From the NCBI GenBank assembly GCA_905236875.1, contig CAJOQT010000086.1, positions 1 to 64,000 of the forward strand: a DNA stretch of 64,000 bases, written 5' to 3'. Below, piece after piece: positions 1-9,918 of this stretch. The stretch is from an uncultured Prevotella sp. (GTDB lineage: Bacteria > Bacteroidota > Bacteroidia > Bacteroidales > Bacteroidaceae). Every line of letters starts with the position of its first letter. Position 1 is the stretch's first letter. The position numbers were made by a program, and so were the translations under genes. The notes under the pieces were generated by a model, which did not search any database, had not been told where the DNA came from, and saw nothing but the letters and a program-made list of their open reading frames with translations.

Positions 1-285
1 TCCATCTATGCAGCCTCAAAAGGTGCCATCAATTCACTGGTCTATACCTTGGCACGTGAGCTAGCTCCTGAAATTCGCATCAATGCCTTGATGCCAGGTG
101 CCATCGAAACTCCAATGTCGGCCAACCTTGATGAAGCTTACAAAGAGGAAATGCGTCGCGATACCCCACTGGGGTGGGGTACACCGCAGGATGTGGTTGA
201 TTATGTTGAATTCTTGCTTAGCGAAAAATCAAAATGGATCACAGGGCAGACCTTGTTTGTCGATGGTGGTCGTAGTACAAAATGA
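1..285 (+). CDS. SDR-family oxidoreductase, C-terminal part (5' truncated by window edge)
   Basis: Frame open from base 1: SIYAASKGAINSLVYTLARELAPEIRINALMPGAIETPM...TGQTLFVDGG; YxxxK and the SDR C-terminal signature. Confidence 0.9.
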   Translation, partial: SIYAASKGAINSLVYTLARELAPEIRINALMPGAIETPMSANLDEAYKEEMRRDTPLGWGTPQDVVDYVEFLLSEKSKWITGQTLFVDGGRSTK

Positions 286-298
286 AAACTTAGGAAAA

Positions 299-1150
299 AT
301 GAACGAAATAAATCTTTTCTTAACCAAAAACGGCCAATGGGTTACTAATAAGTCGATGTTTGAAACCCTGCTTTCCATTGGTGCCGACAAGTGTGATGTG
401 TTGTATATTCACACTGCGCTGAGTTTCGGTCAGCCGAATCCACAATTGAAAAAGTCAGCCATGCTGGGTGAATTGCTGAATGTAATTAAGGCTTTGGGTG
501 TGAAAACCGTTTGTATGCCAACTTTTACTTTTAGCTTCTGCAACGGGTTGGATTATAATCCTGCTACATCTGCCTCGCGTATGGGTGTGCTGAACGAGTT
601 CTTCCGCAAGCAGGAAGGCGTTATCCGTTCTGCTGACCCGCTGATGTCAGTAGCCTTGATGGGCGAGGACAAAGATTTAGTGACTGGTGTTGGCCATGTG
701 TCGTGTGGTGAAAACTCCACCTTTGATAAGTTGCGCCATCGCGACAATGTGAAGTTCCTCTTCCTTGGTCCGAAAATCGGTGATTGCCTCACCTATATGC
801 ACTATCTGGAGTGGCTATATACGGTTGATTATCGCTATAACCGTGTGTTCCGTGGCAATGTTACAATTGGAGATAAGACTTCAGTTGAGGAGTATGCACT
901 CTTTGTTCGTTACAAGAGTGTAATTCCTAATACAGCTTCGTATGACTATGAGCAGATAATGTACGACCATGGGACAGCTTTCATTGCTCAATGTGGTGAC
1001 GGTACCATTTCCATCGTTGACGAGAAAAATGCTTCAGAGGAATACAAGAAGTGCTTAGACGAGAACCCATACTATTTCGTTGATTTCGAAAATGGAGTTT
1101 TCGTGAAGGACAAAACTTTCAAGCTTGACCACGAAATGGTTGCAATGTAA
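299..1150 (+). CDS. AAC(3)-like N-acetyltransferase family protein, probably sugar/polysaccharide related
   Basis: ORF from ATG at 299; LYIHTALSFG...MPTFTFSFC...RSADPLMSVA...FLGPKIGDCLTYMHYLE resembles the aminoglycoside 3-N-acetyltransferase fold family. Confidence 0.7.
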   Translation: MNEINLFLTKNGQWVTNKSMFETLLSIGADKCDVLYIHTALSFGQPNPQLKKSAMLGELLNVIKALGVKTVCMPTFTFSFCNGLDYNPATSASRMGVLNEFFRKQEGVIRSADPLMSVALMGEDKDLVTGVGHVSCGENSTFDKLRHRDNVKFLFLGPKIGDCLTYMHYLEWLYTVDYRYNRVFRGNVTIGDKTSVEEYALFVRYKSVIPNTASYDYEQIMYDHGTAFIAQCGDGTISIVDEKNASEEYKKCLDENPYYFVDFENGVFVKDKTFKLDHEMVAM

Positions 1151-1785
1151 TGCTGGTAATAAAACAAATTGTAAATGTTCCAAAAAGTTCCAACTGCTTT
1201 GTCTTGTTTGACAAGGCAGTTGGAAACAATTGTATTGTTGTTGATCCCGGTTCTGAAGACAACAGTATCCTAAATCAGTATTTGGAACAGGAAGTATTAT
1301 TGCCTGAGTATATTTTTTTGACCCATGAACACTTTGATCATTGTTGGGGTGTAGAGGATATTCGGGAGGTTTATCCTGATGTAAAATTGGTGTGTTCTCA
1401 AATATGTTCCGAGGCAATACAAGACAAGAAGAAAAATTATTCAGTATTTTATCAGCAACCGGGTTTTGATTTGAAGCCAGCTGACATTGTATTAGATGAA
1501 GTAAACTGGTCATTAAACTGGAATGGTTATCAAATAAGATTTGAGCCTGCACAAGGACATTCTGCGGCAGGTATCATCTTTTTTATAGACAGGTATGTCT
1601 TTACTGGTGATACGCTGATAAAAGACATAAAAACTGTCACAAAACTGAAAACCGCGTCAAAAAAACGTTTGATGGACAGTATTGCCATGCTTGAAAAAGA
1701 AAAGGGAAAGGTTTTAATTGTTTGCCCTGGCCATGGTGAAATGTTTAATTTGGACAGGTATGACTTATCCAAGGCATTTTCATAG
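1150..1785 (+). CDS. MBL-fold metallo-hydrolase
   Basis: THEHFDHCWG (HxHxDH), GHSAAGIIFF, FTGDTL, CPGHGE motifs. Confidence 0.85.
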   Translation: MLVIKQIVNVPKSSNCFVLFDKAVGNNCIVVDPGSEDNSILNQYLEQEVLLPEYIFLTHEHFDHCWGVEDIREVYPDVKLVCSQICSEAIQDKKKNYSVFYQQPGFDLKPADIVLDEVNWSLNWNGYQIRFEPAQGHSAAGIIFFIDRYVFTGDTLIKDIKTVTKLKTASKKRLMDSIAMLEKEKGKVLIVCPGHGEMFNLDRYDLSKAFS

Positions 1786-1796
1786 AAACAATAATC

Positions 1797-1880
1797 ATGT
1801 CAAAAAGAATTTATTTATGTTTTGCACACATGAGCGACGTTGGGCTGGAACAAAAGTACAAAACTATGGTTCATGGTTAA
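1797..1880 (+). pseudogene. Truncated 5' end of DegT aminotransferase (relic copy A)
   Basis: MSKRIYLCFAHMSDVGLEQKYKTMVHG* parallels the intact gene start at 12125 (MSERKRIYLCLAHMSDEGLEQKY); breaks off at GGTTCATGGT. Confidence 0.75.
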
Positions 1881-1902
1881 CTGGGAATAGCAGAGCGGAT
1901 GT

Positions 1903-2514
1903 GTGCTGCCATCGATGCAAATGACTCTTCTATTCCATTGTATATGCAATGCTATTGAGGAACAGTATGCTGACAATATACAAGAGTTGGATTATGTGCT
2001 GATGCAGATGCAGAGAATCTCTCCAACTAAATTACGGAGTCTTAGAATCACAAGATCTGCAAAGTTCCTGAATAACCTTGACTGGCACGACCCCAAGAAT
2101 CAGCTTAAAATAGTAAACGCATTGAGGAATGCTCCTATAGGGGATGGAAATATCAGCGAGGGTAAGATTAAGATCGTAATCACAGATCCACATACTCAGA
2201 ACCTACTTGAAAGAATGGTTGAGGAGAAGAAAGGTGTCCTTGACAAGACGTTCAGTTCACGAGTTCTGGTGCTAAATGCTGCACAATTCTTAGAAATCGT
2301 TGTTGACATTTATGGTGATGGAGCGGAAGGTGGTTATGAGAATACTATCAATGCCATTAAGAACGAGGCACACGAGATACATGATGAACTGACGAAAGAA
2401 AACATTTTTGAAAAATTCAATGATGCTTTCCACGAACATGCTTTCACAAAGATTATTGAACTTAGCGGCACTGTTGCTAAGAAAGCTGTGATGCATAAAC
2501 TTGGGTTGGAATAA
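1903..2514 (+). CDS. Uncharacterised accessory protein (operon gene 1; start uncertain)
   Basis: 203-aa ORF, no recognised family; 29 bp from next ORF on same strand. Confidence 0.55.
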   Translation: MLPSMQMTLLFHCICNAIEEQYADNIQELDYVLMQMQRISPTKLRSLRITRSAKFLNNLDWHDPKNQLKIVNALRNAPIGDGNISEGKIKIVITDPHTQNLLERMVEEKKGVLDKTFSSRVLVLNAAQFLEIVVDIYGDGAEGGYENTINAIKNEAHEIHDELTKENIFEKFNDAFHEHAFTKIIELSGTVAKKAVMHKLGLE

Positions 2515-2543
2515 TAAGAAAAAGGGGCCATACAAGGAGTGAA

Positions 2544-2924
2544 GTGAAGATGGAAACAACTTTTTCTGAGGTTGATATTACTTCGTTGAGAAAAGCTGGA
2601 GTCAATACATTTCATGAATTGTCTGATGGAAACTCTTACCTCTCGATGGGTGGAGGAATTACAACAGCGGGTACAAGTCAAGAGGCTGTTAGAACATATA
2701 TTGAGATTATCCGTATGCTGGGTGATATTGAGAAGCAGATACGAGCTAATAGCGAGTTTTTGGTAAGTCACGTTCAGCCTAAGGGACACCCATTCCGGGA
2801 CAAAAACCATTTTGTGTTTGTCTGTAAGAGGGTTGGGGACCGAATTCGTTTCTATGATATAGTAAACAATAACTACTGGCAGACCTGTTGGCGGATTCTA
2901 CCGTTAAAGGATAGGTTTGTATGA
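2544..2924 (+). CDS. Uncharacterised accessory protein (operon gene 2)
   Basis: 126-aa ORF; overlaps next ORF by 8 nt. Confidence 0.6.
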   Translation: MKMETTFSEVDITSLRKAGVNTFHELSDGNSYLSMGGGITTAGTSQEAVRTYIEIIRMLGDIEKQIRANSEFLVSHVQPKGHPFRDKNHFVFVCKRVGDRIRFYDIVNNNYWQTCWRILPLKDRFV

Positions 2925-4209
2925 AAAAGATAGAAAGATGACTATAGGGGAGTATTTTAAATGTCCACTCTGCGGTAAGAATTTTGCCATCAAAATGCAG
3001 ATGGATAATACCTATACGCTTTACGATTGGCCTATACACGTCAGTTGTCCTGGGTGTGGTAATGAAATGGATTTATTCTTTAATGCAAAAGGACTGCAAC
3101 CCAAGGAACTGAAGTCAGAAGAGGCTGAAAAGAGTATCACTTTCGGGTATTCTGCTGTTCTGCCTTTGACGAAACAGCTATACTTTAACGAACTGACAAG
3201 AGCGGGAAGAATTGCTGCTTCAACACCATTTTTGAACTTTAGCGCATTCTTTGGCCGTTTTGATGTTTCTGGCCCTTTAGGTCACTGGGTTAGTATGCTC
3301 ATGGTGACTCTTATACCATATAGGCACTATCTCCTGCAATTTTTGCCAATTATCAGCCATAAGCCATGTAATGTGAAAGCGTATTCTGCTCAGTTAGCAG
3401 CATTATGCGAAGCTCATAGTCACGATGGTTTGAAGGATGAAAATGAATGTCTGGATTCTTTCGTAGATTTACATAAGGCTACTTATATGAACCTTGCGAT
3501 AGCAACGTATCAGGCAACAGAGATGAAACGGTCTATAGATTTGCTTCAAGATTATACGGAGAAAGCAGATGTGCGGCAAATAGAATCCTTGATGGAAAGG
3601 GTAAACACTGTGATGGATAAGGAATACTGGCTGTGGAAAGAGGCGTTTCCAATAGTTGCAGATATTGTGAATGAGATACAGGTTCTTTTCCCCTCAATGA
3701 GCTTTGCAACACAAGGGAATTTTAATATCCCGTCAGGACAGGAATTATATACTATGACTGTGGGCTATAAGAAACTTGATGGATGGTATGCTCGTTGTTA
3801 TGAGGCTTTGGTGCATGGATTGCCGTTTTTGGTTGGTTTGAATAATGCTGCAAGGAATGGAAGCGCGGATGTGTTCATGGTAAATGGTCTGAAGGATACC
3901 AGAAATCTGGAGGATTTTGCCTCTTTAAACAGCGCTGGTCGTATTGTCGTAATACGGCAAGATGCCGCATTGAATACTATCTTTGCGCCAGTAATGAATA
4001 ATCACATCAGGAACGCTATACAACACCAAGGGGATCAATTTCAGGCCATGACTCAATTAGTGGAGTATCATTATGATACCACTGACAATACTAAACATGA
4101 TGACTTTAGGTTGATAGATGTTGGTTTCATGGTGTTTATGCAGTTGATGCATCTATTGGAGGCTATTCTTTTGTTTTCAAGTTGTGAGAAAAGACTAAGA
4201 ACGGTATGA
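2917..4209 (+). CDS. Uncharacterised protein with N-terminal zinc ribbon and C-terminal HEPN-like motif (operon gene 3)
   Basis: CPLCGKNF...CPGCGNE zinc ribbon; R365-N-A-I-Q-H370 (Rx4H) near C-terminus; overlaps next gene (ATGA). Confidence 0.65.
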   Translation: MYEKDRKMTIGEYFKCPLCGKNFAIKMQMDNTYTLYDWPIHVSCPGCGNEMDLFFNAKGLQPKELKSEEAEKSITFGYSAVLPLTKQLYFNELTRAGRIAASTPFLNFSAFFGRFDVSGPLGHWVSMLMVTLIPYRHYLLQFLPIISHKPCNVKAYSAQLAALCEAHSHDGLKDENECLDSFVDLHKATYMNLAIATYQATEMKRSIDLLQDYTEKADVRQIESLMERVNTVMDKEYWLWKEAFPIVADIVNEIQVLFPSMSFATQGNFNIPSGQELYTMTVGYKKLDGWYARCYEALVHGLPFLVGLNNAARNGSADVFMVNGLKDTRNLEDFASLNSAGRIVVIRQDAALNTIFAPVMNNHIRNAIQHQGDQFQAMTQLVEYHYDTTDNTKHDDFRLIDVGFMVFMQLMHLLEAILLFSSCEKRLRTV

Positions 4210-5210
4210 AAAAAGAATCGGAACTAACATCTCAAGAGAGGCAGGAGAAAGCCTGGACTCAGAAGAGAATACACTACCATAACATGCAGGCTAAAGGTGT
4301 GACGGTATGGAAGGAACAGGCTCAGAACGTATTGAAGCAGAAAATGGATGAAGCTAAACTTATTCAGATATTTGAGCCTTTGCACCTAAATGAGTCTAAG
4401 GCATTGGAAATACTGTTTGAAGAGGCAAAGCTCAACAAAATACACTCGATGTACTGTGAGCTTTATGAGGAACTTCCATTTAGACCAGACATGGCGTTTG
4501 ATGTTGTATGGCGTTCGTTTGAGGTGATATCCAAGTATTACTGTGCTGAAGTGTTGAGGAATGTCGGAATTTCAGATCCAGATATGTTTCAGCGCATTAG
4601 TAAAGAGGTGATATTGCCCATACTGAATAAGGATAATAATCTGGAGAACACCTTTAATTCACTGGTTGGGGCTATCCCTGAATCAACGCTACGTTATGCT
4701 GTGGTAAGACTGTATCTTAAAAGAGAGTTAGGCATTCATACTCAGTTGAAACCTATTAGAGATAGAGCACAAGACATTTTGAGTGAGGAAATGTATAATG
4801 ATTTTCACGATACCTATTTTGATGAGAATAATAACTTGTCACGGGATAATCATATCAGAGCTGCGAGAATGTTACACTCTATTATTTTGGGTGCGGAAGT
4901 GGAACTGAATGGGAACAAATATAAAGAGCTACCGTTTGAGCTCAGGATTGAGTTTATCATTTCTTGTATCTTGTATGTGTCTCGATGCGAGAGGTATCAC
5001 GGTGACTATATGTCGCAATTCAAGAGCAGTTTGGCAAAACAGGCCACCTATCATAACTTCTACTTCCTGCTAACCATTACAGATTTGCTGTTCTGGATTG
5101 TAATGTATAAGTTTATGGGGCACGAGAGAATTCCGACACTGTTTGAATTAGATAAACTGACAGAGTGTTCGAAAAAGAGAAGAAAGAACTTGGAAGCGGT
5201 ATTTGCATAA
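4206..5210 (+). CDS. Uncharacterised protein with HEPN-like Rx4H-G motif (operon gene 4)
   Basis: YVSR260CERYH265GD motif; overlaps both neighbouring ORFs. Confidence 0.65.
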   Translation: MKKESELTSQERQEKAWTQKRIHYHNMQAKGVTVWKEQAQNVLKQKMDEAKLIQIFEPLHLNESKALEILFEEAKLNKIHSMYCELYEELPFRPDMAFDVVWRSFEVISKYYCAEVLRNVGISDPDMFQRISKEVILPILNKDNNLENTFNSLVGAIPESTLRYAVVRLYLKRELGIHTQLKPIRDRAQDILSEEMYNDFHDTYFDENNNLSRDNHIRAARMLHSIILGAEVELNGNKYKELPFELRIEFIISCILYVSRCERYHGDYMSQFKSSLAKQATYHNFYFLLTITDLLFWIVMYKFMGHERIPTLFELDKLTECSKKRRKNLEAVFA

Positions 5211-6750
5211 AGGGATTGGCATGGAAGCCACAAGGGAGACAGTTGACAATTTGATTATGAATGCCTCGAAAACCATTGAGGATTTGTTCGCAAAGGTAAA
5301 TGCAAATAATAGGCTGCTGAACCGCTGTGATGATCAGGTGTCAGCGGTTTTGAAACTGATGCTCGAATTAAGACGGGACATTCGTTTTATACTGATTGAC
5401 CTGTTAACAAGTTTGCGGGCTTGTCTGAACGCAACTTCTACCTTTGAGAAATGCTATCACATCAAGAATCTGGAAGGTATCAGGGTGGAAGGATACCAGT
5501 TACTATGTGGATATGGTAAGGAAAAAGAATATGCCATCTGGACGCGTTTGGGAGATGAATTAAGAAGTTGTCAGGCTTCAGTTCAAGAGGAGCGTATTAT
5601 AAAAGCGTTTGACGGGCTCGTACAGGTGTATGACAAGATAACTGAGACCTTCAATGGAATTGTGGCATCTGATGAGGAGCGTACAAGCAGGAATCTCACC
5701 TATCATTATGATGATGAGTTGTTGCTGGTGTATAAGCAGCTAATCACGGTAAAGGAAACCGGTGAGGATACGCCAATGAGGTTGGTTGTGCCTTGGATGG
5801 ATGCTCTGCTGATGACAGTGATGATGTGCGAGACCATCCAATTTGTTGAAGAAGCTCAAGGAAACAGGTTGCCAGAAGAGAAAAGAAATGGGGATTATCA
5901 TGTTGATGTGATGGCTCTGCATCTGTACCAAAAAATGGCAGAGGTGTTCTCAAAAGCTGATAGGCTGCAAGAAGGGCTTGACCTGCCATTGAATGAGATG
6001 GATAGAATCGACTGGGCTGCATTGGAGAAGAAGAAACTGCTGAAGTTGAATGAGCTGCTGCTGGAAAGAACTCAGGTGGTTGAAACGCCCAAGGTTCTTG
6101 TTAATTTGAAGGATCTGCTGAATATCGATATACTGATAAGGATAATCTTTGCGGATGTTGCCGCTATAATGAAAGCTTTTCTAAAAGCAGAAACGGATAT
6201 AGAGCACGCATTGAATCTTAGGAGGCTGGTCATTTCCAAAGTATCTGCCCTTGGGCATCTTGTGGGATACAATGATGTTGAGAAGCAGAACGCATTATGG
6301 ACAACAATAGAAGTGGCCGTTCCTGAAGGTGAAATTTTGCTGGGGATTGAGGCACGAACTATACGGCAGGAATTGGAATCTTTGGTTAATGACCAAGATG
6401 TAGTTAGACGGGCTCTGTATGTGCATTTGATGGATAGATATTCCCATGTAAGCAATGTGCCAGCGATTATCGCCAACCTTGAAGGTGTAGACTTGATGGT
6501 AGAGTTCAAGTCCATTACGAAACTAATCAGTGTTTTGGGGCATTTAAAGAAGTTCCTGACACCATTGTTCAAGGCCATTGAAAAGGAGCAGGATAGGAAG
6601 GCAAAGAAGACAGATGCTGAGTTCCGAGCTTTTATGAAAAAGTTTCGAGACTTGACAAATAAGCCTAATGTGTCATTAGATTTGAAAAAAACTATAAATG
6701 ACTCTGCTGACCAGATGGAAAAGATGATGGAGTCGTTAAAGAAACTATAA
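5203..6750 (+). CDS. Uncharacterised 515-aa helical protein with RNLTYHYD motif (operon gene 5)
   Basis: R163NLTYH168 (Rx4H); 8-nt overlap with previous gene; helical, charged composition. Confidence 0.65.
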   Translation: MHKGIGMEATRETVDNLIMNASKTIEDLFAKVNANNRLLNRCDDQVSAVLKLMLELRRDIRFILIDLLTSLRACLNATSTFEKCYHIKNLEGIRVEGYQLLCGYGKEKEYAIWTRLGDELRSCQASVQEERIIKAFDGLVQVYDKITETFNGIVASDEERTSRNLTYHYDDELLLVYKQLITVKETGEDTPMRLVVPWMDALLMTVMMCETIQFVEEAQGNRLPEEKRNGDYHVDVMALHLYQKMAEVFSKADRLQEGLDLPLNEMDRIDWAALEKKKLLKLNELLLERTQVVETPKVLVNLKDLLNIDILIRIIFADVAAIMKAFLKAETDIEHALNLRRLVISKVSALGHLVGYNDVEKQNALWTTIEVAVPEGEILLGIEARTIRQELESLVNDQDVVRRALYVHLMDRYSHVSNVPAIIANLEGVDLMVEFKSITKLISVLGHLKKFLTPLFKAIEKEQDRKAKKTDAEFRAFMKKFRDLTNKPNVSLDLKKTINDSADQMEKMMESLKKL

Positions 6751-6869
6751 CTGCTCTAGCCAACTTGCCGCTAAAAGCGATCATACGGCTTCCGTTAAAA
6801 TATGGTGGCAAGACCGCTGGCTGTAAGCAGCCCACGGACGCCCATGGACTTGCAAATAATAATAGCAAT

Positions 6870-7670
6870 ATGTGTTACTTAGAAATACAGCCAATAGTAC
6901 TTACAATACTTACATCCATCATCACAGGAGGATTTGTGCTTGTGTTCGTGGAGATAGGAAACAGGAAAAATAGAGAGAATGATCGTCATGATCAAATAAT
7001 GACGCCATTTATGCATAAACTATCCTCTTTCTTCAGGTACGTAAGTTGGGCAAGTCATCCAATAATATACCCTAAACACTTGAGCGAGAAAGAGAAGAGT
7101 TTTCGAGGTCTTGTTGAAGGAATGGCAAAACATGGACATAAACTAATAATGTCGGGTGGAGATTATGGCGTTGATGAGTTTATGGCTCAAGAGCTGAATG
7201 ATATAGCTCTTGATATTAACAACATATGGTATTGGCACGATAAGATGAGGCCCTGCCAACTCAAATGGGATTCCAACTTTAACCATGATAGTGATTTGGT
7301 GAGACGTGAGTTGCAAGCAATAAATCCTGCATACCTTTCAGATAATCAAGGCGTAAGCCTTTTGGCCAAAATTTCAGGAGATTTCTATGTATATCATTAT
7401 CAATATGTAGAGTACGAAACCTATCGCTATGAAGTATACAAAGAGCATTATAATAGGCTAACGGCTTGGGTTCTGGCCTTCTTTGTATTCGTATTGATTT
7501 TACTAAGTCTCATGCTATTCGTTCAACTGCCTGTTATTGTGCTTCAAATAGCTACAGTGTTTGTGGTCCTAATGTTGACCATGAGTTTGTTCTTATTGGC
7601 AATAGACGTAAAAGTACAATTACGTTGGAAAAATAATATTCACGCTTTTTTTTTACAGAAAGAAGAGTAG
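6870..7670 (+). CDS. Uncharacterised membrane protein (N-terminal TM and two C-terminal TMs)
   Basis: MCYLEIQPIVLTILTSIITGGFVLVFVEI... and WVLAFFVFVLILLSLMLFVQLPVIVLQIATVFVVLMLTMSLFLLAI; in frame with 6765 ORF, likely start at 6870. Confidence 0.6.
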   Translation: MCYLEIQPIVLTILTSIITGGFVLVFVEIGNRKNRENDRHDQIMTPFMHKLSSFFRYVSWASHPIIYPKHLSEKEKSFRGLVEGMAKHGHKLIMSGGDYGVDEFMAQELNDIALDINNIWYWHDKMRPCQLKWDSNFNHDSDLVRRELQAINPAYLSDNQGVSLLAKISGDFYVYHYQYVEYETYRYEVYKEHYNRLTAWVLAFFVFVLILLSLMLFVQLPVIVLQIATVFVVLMLTMSLFLLAIDVKVQLRWKNNIHAFFLQKEE

Positions 7671-7817
7671 AAAGATAAGGGCTGAAAAGACAGAGTGGGC
7701 GCACGCCTTGGCGGGCGGCTACTCTGTGTGCGGAGCGGAAGGCTCTTTTGTGGGCTTGACTGCAAATGTACCTGAAGCGAAGAGAATGGAGGGTTAAAAG
7801 TTTAAGACATTTAAACT

Positions 7818-9209
7818 ATGGACGAGATAAAGACTTCGACGGAACTAAAACTACTGATAGCTGAATGTACCGCATACGACTATAAGGTGGAACTGGAGGA
7901 GAAGAAGCCTAAGAGCTGGCTGAAGAGCGTGAGCGCTTTTTCTGACGGAGAGGGTGGTTCGCTGTTCTTTGGGGTGGATAATGATGGTATTGTAAAAGGG
8001 CTGGAAGATATTCAGAAGACGGGTGAGAGAATCAGTGAAGGCATAAACGACCGTATGGATCCGTTGCCCGACGTGGAGATGATTCCCTATAAGGTTGACG
8101 GTATGGATGTGCTGCAACTGAAGGTGAACGCTGGCAACTATACCCCCTATTACTATGTGGGTGACGGGCAACGTGTGGCGTTTGTACGTAAGGGCAGTCA
8201 GAGTGTGCCTGCAACGGCAGAGGAGATGGTGCGACTGGTGTTGAAGGGTTCGCATCAGACGTATGACTCTTTGGTTTCTGCTGACAAAATCGAGGAGAAC
8301 TCGTTTGCTATGCTGGCAAAGACTTACGAGGAAAGGACTAATCTGGAATGGGACAAAAAGTACTTGCAGTCGTTTGGACTTGTGACTCCTAAAGGATTGT
8401 TGACGAATGCTGGTGTGTTGTTTGCTGATTATTGCAGTCTGAGCCAGTCTCGGTTGTACTGCACCAGATGGGACGGCTTGGAGAAAGGTGATGCCGTGAA
8501 TGACGCTGAGTTTAAGGGTAACATACTGTTGCTGCTGCGTGAGGCCATGAACTTTGTGAAGGCGAATACACGTAAGGGATGGGAGAAACTGCCAAACGGA
8601 AGGAAGAATAAACCGGAATATGCAGAAAGGGCTGTTTTAGAAGCTTGTGTGAACCATTTTATTCATCGCGATTACACGGTGATGGGTGGTGAGGTACATC
8701 TTGACATTTATGATGACAGGATTGCGCTAACATCGCCAGGAGGCATGTACAGCGGTCAGATGGTGCAGGATGTGCCTATCGAGGATATTTCGTCGAATAG
8801 AAGAAACCCAGTGCTGGCTGACGTGATGGCTCAGCTGGACTATATGGAGAAACGTGGCAGCGGACTGAAACGCATCTGTAACGAGACCAAGGCCCTGAAA
8901 ACTTATAAAGAGGGCAGAGATCCTGTGTTTAAGTCGTCAATCAGCCAGTTTATGACCATCATTTACTCGATGGAGTATAAGAAGGGAACTACAGAAAAGA
9001 CTACGGAAAAGACTACGGAAAAGACTACGGAAAAGATTCTGAGCCTTATTGCAGAGAACCCGAGCGTGACAACAGAGGAATTGGCAATATTGTGCGGGTT
9101 GACTCCAGACGGTGTGTATTATCATACAAAACGGCTTCGCAATAGGGGCGTGCTGATTCGCGAGGGTGGTCGTAAGGAAGGTTCTTGGATTATTGTAACA
9201 AAGAAATAG
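7818..9209 (+). CDS. AlbA_2/Schlafen-like ATP-binding domain protein with C-terminal wHTH
   Basis: KVELEEKKPKSWLKSVSAFSDGEGGSLFFGVDNDG; NHFIHRDYTVMGGEVHLDIYDDRIALTSPGGM; C-terminal HTH ENPSVTTEELAILCGLTPDGVYYHTKRLRNRG. Confidence 0.85.
   Translation: MDEIKTSTELKLLIAECTAYDYKVELEEKKPKSWLKSVSAFSDGEGGSLFFGVDNDGIVKGLEDIQKTGERISEGINDRMDPLPDVEMIPYKVDGMDVLQLKVNAGNYTPYYYVGDGQRVAFVRKGSQSVPATAEEMVRLVLKGSHQTYDSLVSADKIEENSFAMLAKTYEERTNLEWDKKYLQSFGLVTPKGLLTNAGVLFADYCSLSQSRLYCTRWDGLEKGDAVNDAEFKGNILLLLREAMNFVKANTRKGWEKLPNGRKNKPEYAERAVLEACVNHFIHRDYTVMGGEVHLDIYDDRIALTSPGGMYSGQMVQDVPIEDISSNRRNPVLADVMAQLDYMEKRGSGLKRICNETKALKTYKEGRDPVFKSSISQFMTIIYSMEYKKGTTEKTTEKTTEKTTEKILSLIAENPSVTTEELAILCGLTPDGVYYHTKRLRNRGVLIREGGRKEGSWIIVTKK
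8988..9035 (+). repeat. 4 x 12-bp tandem repeat ACTAC(A/G)GAAAAG encoding (TTEK)4
   Basis: Read directly: actacagaaaag actacggaaaag actacggaaaag actacggaaaag. Confidence 0.95.
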
Positions 9210-9378
9210 TTCATCTCGCCACTGAATGCCAGAGGGACAGAATGAGGGATGATGTGCGAAGGCTGAGGTACGAGGGCATAACTGGATTAAAAATATAAGC
9301 ATGCCACGTAAGGCAAGAAAAGAATCTGGAACGGGCGTGATTCATAGAGAAACATATACTAACTAAAAACCGAATGAG

Positions 9379-9918
9379 ATGAAGAAGATTTTGTTTATTA
9401 TCGGGTCGTTGAGGGCTAAGTCCTTTAACCGCCAGGTGGCTGACGTGGCCAAGGGGTTTATCGGTAGTCGTGCTGAGGTGCAGGAGTTGGATTATAGTGA
9501 TATGCCTTTGCTGAATCAGGATATTGAGCAGCCAGAGCCAAAGGCGGTGGCACGGATACGGAAGACCATCGGAGAGGCTGATGCGCTGTGGATCTTTACA
9601 CCTGAATATAATATGAGTTACCCTGGGCATTTGAAGAATCTGTTGGACTGGCTGTCACGTCCGGTTATCCCTATGGATTACGGCACACCTACATGTATCA
9701 ATGGGAAGCGGGTGGCCATCTGTGGGGCTGGGGGTAAGGCGGCTACTGCGCATTGTCGTGCGAAGCTAACGGAATTGCTTGAGTTCATGAAGGCAGATGT
9801 GTTGCCAGAGCAAGTAGGCATTGCCGTTCCTGCCGAGGCATGGGGTACAGATGTACTCACGCTGACTGACGAGCAGAAGGCGGAGCTGAGGAAGCTGGCG
9901 GAGAAAGTGGTGATGTAA
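9379..9918 (+). CDS. NADPH-dependent FMN reductase family protein
   Basis: FIIGSLRAKSFNRQVA...FTPEYNMSYPGHLKNLLDWLSRP. Confidence 0.9.
   Translation: MKKILFIIGSLRAKSFNRQVADVAKGFIGSRAEVQELDYSDMPLLNQDIEQPEPKAVARIRKTIGEADALWIFTPEYNMSYPGHLKNLLDWLSRPVIPMDYGTPTCINGKRVAICGAGGKAATAHCRAKLTELLEFMKADVLPEQVGIAVPAEAWGTDVLTLTDEQKAELRKLAEKVVM

Noticed and set aside
98-298. N-terminal 67 aa of the 98..1150 ORF
   Set aside because: Out-of-frame overlap with the SDR gene; the AAC(3)-like homology begins at the internal Met at 299
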